Assembly: GCA_030770535.1 (NCBI GenBank)
Contig: JASVEC010000034.1
Location: forward strand, 62,001-126,000
Source of the DNA: Batkoa obscura
Lineage: Eukaryota; Entomophthoromycota; Entomophthoromycetes; Entomophthorales; Batkoaceae
DNA length: 64,000 bases
Reading direction: 5' to 3'
In this document: piece by piece, positions 54,986 through 64,000 of the stretch
Layout of the letters: the number at the start of each line of letters is the position of its first letter
How positions within the stretch are numbered: the stretch's first letter is position 1
Notes under the pieces: model-generated
The model's input: the letters and a program-made list of their open reading frames with translations, nothing else
What the model was told of the DNA's origin: nothing
Databases searched by the model: none
Position numbers and translations under genes: made by a program

Positions 54986-56597
54986 TGATAATAGATTTAG
55001 CTAATTAAATATAAGTGTTTTTAATTGAAGATCGTAACTTGATATATTTTGTATTGTTGCTGTAAGCCCTGCAATATGCAGTATATTCAAGCAGAAAAAA
55101 TAGTTATTTGTATTTAGCTATAATTAAAGTGGTAGTTTTATTTTACTTTGACTTTTATTTCCAAAAATATATCTTTTTGCACATTCATTACTTGATTTTC
55201 ATATATACTACTTATGACATCTATACACACCTCTTACAAAAAAGTTTGAGCCAAGGAACTTGGTATTTTTTTATTTTGAAAACAGTTAGTTAATGGGTTA
55301 AAAGTTGATAGATCAAGTAAAAGTCTTGAAATTAATAATTTTAAGAAGTAAATTGGTTTATATTAACGTTAAAGCATATCGCTTTTCCAGACTTAGTTGC
55401 TTGGTTCTTTGTTGTTTGGCAGTATATCTACTCCCTACTTATATATCTTTTTTGAATTTTACCATTAAAGATATCTTAAAAATCTTTTTTTACTATGGCC
55501 CAATACTACCATATCAAGTCTTTTACATATAATATTTAGACCTTTTGACTAATTTATTACTTTGATCTAAAGTAGCCCATCAAAGTGGCTATTCATAGCA
55601 TCAGGATTAGAATTGTATACTTTACTTTTATTGTTAGCTTATTAAATCTTGTACAAATACTTAAATTTAGAAAATTTATTCAAAACTGTTTCTATTGTCT
55701 TTTTCGAAACATTACATTCTTTTTATATTTTTAGGACTATAAATTGGAATACTAATATGTCTTCTATCTCTATATCCCTTCTGGTCTAGCTACCTTCTAT
55801 ACTATTTTACAATTTATAGAGTGCTAGAGATAGTTTAAATTGAGATATTCAGTTAATGTTTAAGCTATATTATGGTGGAAAATTAAGTTTACTTTCAATT
55901 GCATAAAAATAAATCAATAATTATAAATTTGTTTTATTTATATAAAAATATTCACTTTTATACAAATAGTGCGGTAATCTTTATAATGAAATTTTTTTAA
56001 AAAAATTATTTTATTTTATTTCTACTTATCATTTTTTGAATAGTTAGAATTTATACATTATCTGATCGAGGCAGCATGATAGGAATTACTAAAGTGGGTA
56101 ATGTGGGAAAAGTTATTAGTGACATTGTCCTTCTTTAGTTATGAATAAGTTTTGTTTATCAACTTTTATTATTATTAATATATTAAGACATTTTGCCTTC
56201 TACTTAAAATCAACGTTCAATTAATTTATATATCAAGTCTCTTATTACTACAACAAAATACTTTTATTTTAATTTTATTTTCTATTTTTTAATAATTTGA
56301 CCATTTGAAATATTAAAACCTGACTAAGATTGTTGAGCATCTGTGATAATTTATACTATTGTTTCAAATTATCTTTCGTAATTAAACTATCATATTAGCA
56401 GTGATTTATTCTTATTTATTTGTATTATTTTATAATTTTAATAAAGTGAATTTTAAATATTATAGAGAAATTCCAAATAGACATTGTATAAAAGATTTAC
56501 TAATAATAACCACAACTTTTAAATATTCAAATGAATTTTATTTATAAATGGTTGTAAGTAAACAACTAAATCATTCATCTAAAATTATTTAACTACC

Positions 56598-57839
56598 TTA
56601 AAGCGGTTTGGCTATCACAGTTTCCAAAAAATAAATAACAGCTGGCGTAAGTTCTTTACCAATTGGAATAATTCTTTCAGGTGGAAGAACAAACCCATTT
56701 GGCGTGTTGGAATCGGCAGCTGGTGATAATTCAATAGTGTATCCATAAGTTTTCTGGTCGTTACCAGCATAGAACCAGTCAGATGCGGTACCAGAGCATG
56801 CATATAAATCAATAGACCTTTCATTAATGTAAGAAGTACCTGCAACATCAGCAATTTTTTGCTTAATGCCTTCTCCTAAGACCTTATGTTGTTCTTCATG
56901 AGGAGCAAGAGTTTGAGTGTCTCCATAAGGACGGAGAATAAGTTGAGAATAAGAGTGGAAGTCAATAGCTCCTAAGAAAGGACCTTGAGACTTAAAATAG
57001 TTAACGATGGCTTGAGTTTCAGGTTCAGAAGCAGCAAAAGGACCACGGTAAGTATTTGAAAATGGAACAGTGGAAGCACCTGGACCACCCCATCCATATG
57101 GAAAGTTTCGATTAATATCAACACCTATACTACCGCTTACTGAACGGCGGTTTTTACGCCATAAACGGTCACCCTTCCAAGTGTAGGCATAGCCATCTGG
57201 ATTAACGACTGGTACAGCAATAATTTCAATTTGATCTAATAAAGATTTAATGGCTGGGTCGCTTTGACGGTTAGTGATTAAATGATCCAAAACATATTGT
57301 AAAGTAGATCCACTGATCCATTCACGAGCATGGATTAAAGATTCAAAGTACACCTTTTTCTTTGGAGTCCTTGTCGGATTGGTAATATGAATAGCAAATA
57401 GATCACGGCCTTGATCAGATTTACCAATAGATGGGACGAATTTAACTGCATCTGAGTTAGATGAAGCTAAAGAAGAGTACCAAGATTTAATGTCCTCGTA
57501 CTTATGGTAGTTAGAGAACCAATCGTCATTAGCAGCTTTTGATTCAATTTGTGAAAATGAATCGTAAATTTGACTTTGTAAATCTTCAATTAAAACCTTG
57601 TATTCTAAAGAGCCACCGCTGACTCTATTTAAGGAAGCTAGTTGAGAAGGAGTAACACGAGCACTAATAAGATCTACGCTTTGGCTCCAAATATCAATTT
57701 GATCAAGGATTGGATTGATCTTATCATTGGTTTTGAATTGAATAACTTTTTGTCCAGTATAAGTTGCTATAGTGGATGGACTAGCGAATATTGAAGAAAT
57801 AGCAGCTAAAGTACCAAAAGCAATAGAAGTGAATTTCAT
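56598..57839 (-). CDS. secreted M14A metallocarboxypeptidase
   Basis: 413 aa, no intron. A zinc exopeptidase that removes C-terminal residues outside the cell. It has a signal peptide (about 1-19, FASPS), a propeptide to about residue 105, then the catalytic domain. Zinc ligands: H170 and E173 (HAREW) and H295 (DFHSYSQ). General base: E370 (YTIELSP). Substrate-carboxylate binding is by the Arg of DINRNF (about 244). The domain is complete and of usual length. At the position that sets specificity in pancreatic enzymes (Ile in CPA, Asp in CPB, within SGGSxDW) this protein has Ser (SGTASDW), so the side-chain preference cannot be assigned with certainty. Codon use is noticeably less AT-rich than in neighbours, as expected for a highly expressed secreted enzyme. 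Probably used in nutrient acquisition or host-protein breakdown. Confidence 0.95.
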   Translation of the reverse strand: MKFTSIAFGTLAAISSIFASPSTIATYTGQKVIQFKTNDKINPILDQIDIWSQSVDLISARVTPSQLASLNRVSGGSLEYKVLIEDLQSQIYDSFSQIESKAANDDWFSNYHKYEDIKSWYSSLASSNSDAVKFVPSIGKSDQGRDLFAIHITNPTRTPKKKVYFESLIHAREWISGSTLQYVLDHLITNRQSDPAIKSLLDQIEIIAVPVVNPDGYAYTWKGDRLWRKNRRSVSGSIGVDINRNFPYGWGGPGASTVPFSNTYRGPFAASEPETQAIVNYFKSQGPFLGAIDFHSYSQLILRPYGDTQTLAPHEEQHKVLGEGIKQKIADVAGTSYINERSIDLYACSGTASDWFYAGNDQKTYGYTIELSPAADSNTPNGFVLPPERIIPIGKELTPAVIYFLETVIAKPL

Positions 57840-58446
57840 TTTTAAAATTTTTTAATAATATTATTAAGCGCTCTTATATTCTTTATATAACCCTCTAATA
57901 TTTGGTATATTTGGTTATAATTTTAAATTATATGACCAACTTATAACATGTAGTATACTTTAAACTAAAATAAAAAATATGATTATTTTAAGTAGACTAA
58001 ATTAGATATAATTAGCAAATATGTAGTTGGGAATTCTTAATTGGGGTTGTTTTTATTTTATGGTCTTTTTCTTCATCACACGATAGTCTTTTGATTTAAT
58101 TCATCTATACAATAAGTGGGTTGTGAGATACGTACTCTTTTTTTTCATCATAAAACAAATCATTATTGATTAAAGTTTCCTTATTTTAAATTTTATTTGG
58201 GTATTAGTGCAACTTGAAGTAATAGCTCTAAACACCAAAACATATATTAATACTGCTTACACTTTTCTCAATTTTAATGTGAATTACTATAAAAAAGTGA
58301 CTAATTGACCCATCCTCTTTTACTTAAAATTCACTGATACAATGTATTGATTATGGGCACAAAGTAAACTGCACTGGTCAAATCATTAACATTAATAAAT
58401 GTAATGATGACGAGTCACCCAATCTCATTGCTATTTAATTAAATAT

Positions 58447-58553
58447 AAATGGGTAAGTTTAAAAGCTCGATTAAAGAATAAAATTTCTTTCCACTTTTTT
58501 GTCCATCTTCTATATAGCGTAAATAGATAATGAACAAAAAAACATTCCCATGT
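58447..58553 (-). mobile_element. TGGGGATG MITE-like element, copy 22 (old)
   Basis: Heavily diverged. Recognised by the right end AACAAAAAAACATTCCCATG and a weak left end (AATGGGTAAG) at the right distance. Confidence 0.45.
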
Positions 58554-59150
58554 AAAGTAATTTTAAAATTGAACAAAAAAGCAAATATTTCCGTAGTACT
58601 TAATGCTTAATTCGTAACCTTTACTAAAAATCTAAATTAGACAAAAATTGAACTAGGCTTTTAACTAACTCAATATAAAAATATATTTAAATATGTTGTT
58701 TAACCCAATTCAGTGAGCTAAAAAACAAGCACCTTTGAATAAAGTTAAATAAAATCACAGAAATATCATCCTTTGGAAACATTTAAAAGTATAAAAAGAT
58801 AGTTAAATATTAGCCATATTTAATAGTATAAAAATTATAATATATTTTTAAAAATTTCAGCTTATAACTCATTTAATTTAAGCTGTTTTCTCCTATTTTG
58901 ATTAATTTTACAAAAATTTTGTTATATACCAATCATATTGTTAAGGCTTTGTCGTTATAACCACAATTTTTTATTAATGTGAAATGCTTACTTTATTTTT
59001 TTTAATATAATATTTACATCAATTTATATTTAAATTGATGTATTTAATTATTTTACTCAAGACGAATTTTTAACCTAATTTAGGCTAATAGATCAATAGC
59101 ATATACAGTTTTAAAGTTAAAATTTTTATAAATTTAGTTCCAATGTATTA

Positions 59151-59246
59151 TATGAAGGTGTCTAAATTGGTTTCATTTTTTCATCCAATTTTTAAATATC
59201 TTGTATTCTAAAATTTTGCTTAAAATTCTATAAAAATAAGTTCTTT
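59151..59246 (+). mobile_element. TGGGGATG MITE-like element, copy 23 (old)
   Basis: Left part TATGAAGGTGTCT then TTGGTTTCATTTTTTCATCC and the central AATTTTTAAAT are recognisable; the right terminus is lost. Confidence 0.45.
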
Positions 59247-60039
59247 ATTAATAGCAAAAGTACCTGACATAGTTTTAAACATTCTATTATAATTTATATT
59301 GTAACTTAGAAAAATTTCTATTAAATTTAATAGAACTTTCCAGATTAGTAAGTCTTTTATTAATATAACCTATATATTGATATTAATCAAAATCGTAATA
59401 TATAAACAAATCCATATTTTTATAAAACTCCATTAAGAAATATTTACTATTGACTGCTTTATAGCCAACATTACAAATTCGCTATTAAATAAATAAATAA
59501 ATTACTTTAATGCTATAATTATATTATTAATATATTACTAAGTTGATAAACAGCTACATGGGAGGGAGTGGTTAGTCTTAAAATTACAATCAACCAACTA
59601 TCTTTATATAATACAAGCAATATGATAATAATTTGAGTAATATTAACATTTAACAATCAATTTTTATGAGTTAATAAATCGCTTAGTAAATATTAGAATT
59701 TTTAAATTTTATCTATTTTTATAAGATAAGCTGGACTGATCTTTTAATTTTTTTATTTCTATGAATTTCATAACTTTGGTTAGAATTATATCACTTTTTT
59801 TGATTTATCAAATACTGAATAACAGCGTAGTTTATTGTTATGCTTAATAAAATATAGATACTTTTTGATATTAAAAAGTTTTTATATTTTTTTTATATTT
59901 TTTAAAAATTGTGTTTATTTCCTTATTATTAGCAGTTAAGCTATTAGCTTTGTTATATCTACAAACAAAACTATCAGATTTTAAAACTAGTTAACTAATA
60001 TCTTCTATTTTGCTTAATGCTTTAAAATATCACCATGTT

Positions 60040-60487
60040 AGCTCTATGATTGACTATAACATAATAATCATTCAAGCCGTTGTGCTCTCGAGTTCAGGCA
60101 CAATCAACCCCAAGCTTCTATTTTGTTTTTCTATGAGAATTTTTGTCATGTAATTCCGAAGAACATTATCTTTCCGTTCTGATATCCATATTTGCTGAAG
60201 TATAAAAGAGATTTTAGAATATAGTAGCCCGAGACTTTTTAACTGAATTATTCCCTGATATCTCGTACATTTAATAAAGTCAATAAGTTTACTTAGTAGT
60301 ATTTACGTAGATTTTACATTAGTATTATCTATTCTATTAGTCTTACATAGTATATAGCCTATTACGCGCTATTCTTCATAATTCAAGTCTATCTTAGTCA
60401 CATAAACTAAGACCTTTCGACTTACAGTATAGTCTACCAGGCAATAGCTGCTTTTAGCTCCAATCACTGAGTATCAGATTTCACATC
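60040..60487. repeat. ~450-bp dispersed repeat, copy B
   Basis: Second copy of the repeat at 8925-9370, in the same orientation, with substitutions and small indels spread evenly. Its left end reads TATAACATAATAATCATTCA then CTCGAGTTCAGGCAC, slightly closer to a Pol III B-box than in copy A. A MITE copy follows 65 bp downstream. Confidence 0.75.
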
Positions 60488-60552
60488 TTTTTATATTTTT
60501 AATAATAGATTATAACATTAATATTTTATCCTTAATTATTTTTGAACAATTT

Positions 60553-60656
60553 TATGAGGATGTTTTTTTGATCTTATCATTTTTTCCATTTTTCAAAGTG
60601 TTATTTAAGTAGAATAATCGTTAATAAAATCTTTAAACAAAAAATACATCCCCATA
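60553..60656 (+). mobile_element. TGGGGATG MITE-like element, copy 24
   Basis: TATGAGGATG left, CATCCCCATA right, with a one-base change in the inner arm (TTTTTCAAAG). Confidence 0.88.
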
Positions 60657-61083
60657 TTGATTTATTTGTATATTAAATCTAGAACTTTTACATTTATCAA
60701 AAGAATATACTAAAGCTATAGCTGATAATAACGCTACTTGTTGGTTTTTATTTTCGTTTCCTTCAAAATATTAATTTTACACATTGATCAATTAAGTTTG
60801 TTATTATTAATAGTAAACTTTGATAATATTCCTTTTCTTTTATTCTATTATAAAATCCTATAAACTTTAGGCTCTTGTAAATAGTTGCCAAAATTGATAT
60901 AAATGAATTACAATGTTTATATAATGTGCCTCTCGCTATTGCATTAAAATTTTTAAAATTCTATTTTGAAGTTTAGTTATAAAAGCTTGTATTGTTTTTA
61001 TTTTAATAAAAAATAAAGTAATTAAAACAAGTCTTTTAAGTTAATTTTTTTATTTAACTAAGATTTTTAAATTTAAATAATCA

Positions 61084-61184
61084 AATGAAGATATTTTTTT
61101 GATTTCATCATTTTTTCCATTTTTTAGGCACTATTTGAGTGATAAAGACTGCTTGTAAAATTCTTAAAAAAATACATCCCTCAT
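61084..61184 (+). mobile_element. TGGGGATG MITE-like element, copy 25
   Basis: Left end AATGAAGATA, right end ACATCCCTCATTA. The middle TTTTTCCATTTTTTAGGCAC is clear. Confidence 0.75.
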
Positions 61185-61450
61185 TATTAAGAATTTATAA
61201 ATTAACTTGAATCTTGGATTAAGTTTTAGCTAAGTTCTGAAACCAATTTGAACATCCCATATTTAGTATAAAAGTTTATTACAGTTTGTTAAAAATCTTT
61301 AATATAATTAGTCAAAACAAAATTAATAAAAGTTAAATTTTAGACTAATAATAAAAATTGAAAATATTAATTTATATAATATAAAAGTTAATCTAATAAG
61401 ATTGAGATTGAACTTGGAGATAAATGTATACATCTAAACAACACTAGCAA

Positions 61451-61485
61451 CTTTTTATATTTTTTATATTTTTTATATTTTTTAT
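61451..61485. repeat. TTTTTATATT minisatellite
   Basis: About three and a half copies of a 10-bp A/T unit. Confidence 0.7.
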
Positions 61486-61618
61486 CGCTACCCAAAGATA
61501 CTTTATCTTTTGTTTCACCAAATTAAATTTCTCGTTAAATTAGATTTTATTACTATTCTGTAAATTGCTAGTAGATGTTATAATCATACATTTAGTGCAT
61601 CCCTAATCTAAAATTAGT

Positions 61619-61725
61619 AAATGGGGATGTATTTCTGTGTTTAAGAATTTTACTAATAAATTTTCCGCTTAAATAGCACTTAAAAAATGGAAAAAATAAT
61701 GGAGTCAAAAAAACACTCCCAAATA
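61619..61725 (-). mobile_element. TGGGGATG MITE-like element, copy 26
   Basis: Minus orientation, left AATGGGGATG, right ACACTCCCAAAT. The inner TTTCCGCTTAAATAGCACTT is preserved. Confidence 0.85.
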
Positions 61726-63635
61726 GTAAAAAGCCAAAATGTCACAAAATAAAACCTTTAGCCCTAATTATCGACTTATTTTATTACTAAAATCACCTTT
61801 TTTTAAAGAGAATCTAATACTTTTTAGCAAATTTTTTGACAAAAGCCCATTTTAAATTATTTATTACTGGAGTGTTTTAAAATAAAAATGAGTAATTTTA
61901 AAATAGTAATGCCAAAAAACGTTATTTCAGCATTTTCTCGCTCTATCTAAGGATGACTCCTTAGCATTTAATAACTTCTAATGACAAAATTTAAACAATT
62001 TTAAATTTTTAAATAATAAACATCAAAAAATCGCTTTAATTGTATTTATCCCTGATTAAAAAATTAAATTTTAGAAATTAAGGTAATCAAATGAAATTAT
62101 TATAAAGATATTACTATATAAAAATAACCATAGAACAATATAAAAGCTAATGGAATCAAATTAGCCTTATAGCTTTGTTCCATTTAAACTAACGATATCT
62201 CTCATTTATTTATTAACATATATTATATAAACAAGTACTGAGTCTGGGTTCTATTATTAGGTACAATATAATTTAAAGAATTATTTCACTTTGCTTTAAG
62301 CTTTAAGGATTGTAGCATGTGACACATAAGTAATTGAAGTTGGTAACTTTAAGTTACTTTATGAGAATTTAAATACAAAAGTATTAAATTTGGTAATTTA
62401 ATAATAACTAAGTCACATTATTAATACAAAAGAAGGTTCAAATACAAATGAACTTTTGTAATCTTTATAGATTTCGTATCAATCCTTATAATAGTACTAA
62501 GTTTTTAAACAAAACTAAGTGTCTTAAGTTTCAAGATATTGAGTATAAAACATAACTAAAACTTGAATTAGAAAAAGCAAAATTTAGAACTGTATTAGCT
62601 TATTAAATATAAAATATTATATAATGATTATATTTAAGAGTAATCAGTAATTTTATTTGTTTAGTTTATAAACTAGAGATTCTAAATGTAATAATATATC
62701 ATAAAAAACTAAGGTTACAAAAAATAACCACTATATTTTTTATGAAAGTAATTTATAATGGGCGATATATATTTTATAAAATATATAGATTGTCACTTTT
62801 AAGTCTTTGTTTCCAGCCTATTGATTACCTAAATGTTGAATTATCATTTGTAGATTATCAGTAATTCAAATAACTAAAATCCTTAAAACTAATTGACCTG
62901 ATGAAGAATTGTAATGTCATATTTTTCTAATATGGAAAAATAAAATAAAATACAGTATTTCCATCACACTTAGCTATAAAAAATTGTTTAAGGAGTAATC
63001 TATTACCATATTAAGTATAACGTTGTAACAGTTCTATGTTTTTATTTATTTGTAATTTTGATACTCAATATCACTCTAAAATATCATACTTCAAAGCTGC
63101 AAATCTTAATAACATAAATCAGTAATTAATTTATCTTAAGTTTTGTAACCTTTATAACTGATTTAATTTTAACTTTGATTTTAATCTAATAAAATTATAC
63201 ACCTATTTTGAGTTAACTTTAATTACCATATTCTATTTAACTTAAATCTAGATAAAATATGTATTAGTTACTTTTATCTTAATTTACCCAACAGTTGTTT
63301 ATTTTCAAAGCAAAGATAGATTTAGAGGATAGTATACCTAATATGGTATTTAAATGCTTACTAAAAAAGAGTGGTTTGAGTAACATAATTTAGATAACTG
63401 AAAACATGAACCAAAGTTGGTCTGTATCTTTCTTACTAGTATACCTCTCCGATTATAACTATATATTCTTTTGTTTATCTATATAATAAATAGGATAAAC
63501 TTCATACATTCTATAGATATATTCAAACAAACCATTTCCCCCTTAAGTGGTTTTATTATCCCTTTAGAAATTAAGAAATTTACAGTTAATATTCTCGTAA
63601 AATTATCTTTGCATAATTTAGATAAGCGTAATCAA

Positions 63636-63736
63636 TATGGGGATGTATTTGTTTGAAAATTTTACTAACAGTTATTCTACTCAAATAGTGCTTGAAAAAT
63701 GGAAAAAATGACAAAATCAAAAAGAATATCCCCATA
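63636..63736 (-). mobile_element. TGGGGATG MITE-like element, copy 27
   Basis: TATGGGGATG left, ATATCCCCATA right. A few bases short just inside the left terminus (GTATTTGTTTGAAAAT). Confidence 0.88.
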
Positions 63737-64000
63737 TGTAACTTATTAGAGGGGGCATAACTCAAAATAGGAAAAATAAAGTTTTAATTGCTTTATTTCA
63801 CAAACTTTAGGGTCTATCAACAAATTATGAAGATTCAACATGAAGTAATAAAATTTGGAGTAAACAGAAGCTTAGATAAATTTGGTCGTTGATAAAAATC
63901 AATTGTTTCATGTAAGAAAAAAAACAAACTTAAATTGCTCTAGGAGTTTGGATAAACCATGATTTCTAAGGATACAGTAAAAATTTATTGAAAGATCACG

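Larger units (their letters stand above)
54351..56597. other. gene-poor region with two MITE copies and hydrophobic ORF debris
   Basis: Contains MITE copies at 54709 and 54880. From about 55090 to 55560 the plus strand has two hydrophobic ORFs (55108-55293 and 55305-55532) with stretches such as FSRLSCLVLCCLAVYLLPTY and ILPYQVFYI that could be remnants of a multi-pass membrane protein. I recognise no family and cannot exclude chance. Confidence 0.45.
57840..64000. other. gene-free AT-rich region
   Basis: 6.2 kb without a supportable gene. It begins with the promoter of the carboxypeptidase gene. It holds six MITE copies (58447, 59151, 60553, 61084, 61619 and 63636), the second copy of the ~450-bp repeat (60040-60487) and A/T-only minisatellites. 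Confidence 0.7.

Noticed and set aside
63471-63656. 61-codon ORF at the right edge
   Set aside because: Low-complexity chance ORF that ends inside MITE copy 27.
1-64000. tRNA genes, rRNA genes, CRISPR arrays, virus-derived elements
   Set aside because: I looked for B-box-like GGTTCGAAT, rRNA stretches, regularly spaced direct repeats and reverse-transcriptase, integrase or capsid motifs and saw none. A covariance or profile search could still find diverged ones.

Overview
The window looks like a fungal nuclear genome with very low GC (by eye about a quarter). The genes have short GT-AG introns: I placed 20, of 46 to 103 bp. The recognisable proteins are fungal or eukaryotic: glucose-6-phosphate dehydrogenase, an IAH1-type esterase, PUS10, a Crt10-like WD protein, an F-box/RCC1 protein of the Saf1 kind, a mitochondrial carrier and a secreted M14 carboxypeptidase. 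Large families of surface proteins together with the extreme AT bias suggest an early-diverging fungus such as Conidiobolus (Entomophthoromycotina). That placement is inference; the sequence holds no rRNA or other marker to prove it.

Layout. 1-4480: gene-free, with three copies of a ~105-bp palindromic element. 4481-7338: two convergent kelch-type membrane proteins. 7339-10892: gene-free, with one copy of a ~450-bp dispersed repeat. 10893-11281: small secreted protein. 12976-14649: third kelch-type membrane protein. 14982-16598: ZWF1. 17683-23480: a small hydrophobic ORF, five ~105-bp elements and a decayed ABC transporter. 24317-35354: three co-oriented seven-transmembrane (7TM) proteins with a secreted-type ectodomain, interleaved with a second small secreted protein and a dead third copy. 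37200-41280: a tandem F-box/RCC1 pair. 41772-53081: a compact housekeeping block (mitochondrial carrier, IAH1, a PPAY membrane protein, a Crt10-like protein overlapping PUS10 tail to tail, and a coiled-coil protein). 53541-54350: a third, dead F-box/RCC1 copy. 56598-57839: carboxypeptidase. 57840-64000: gene-free, rich in the ~105-bp element, with the second copy of the ~450-bp repeat.

Two compartments stand out. Accessory regions hold surface or secreted multigene families, pseudogenes and 27 recognisable copies of one MITE-like family (termini TGGGGATGT/ACATCCCCA, TA target). The 36363-54708 block, which holds the housekeeping genes and both live F-box genes, has none. The most unusual items are: the MITE family, for which a paralogous near-empty site is visible; the F-box pair, whose two ends are identical while the middle of the beta-propeller has diverged, a gene-conversion mosaic; the cluster of 7TM ectodomain proteins beside small secreted proteins; and a GC-rich, non-coding island at 28870-28941 that may be a structured RNA.
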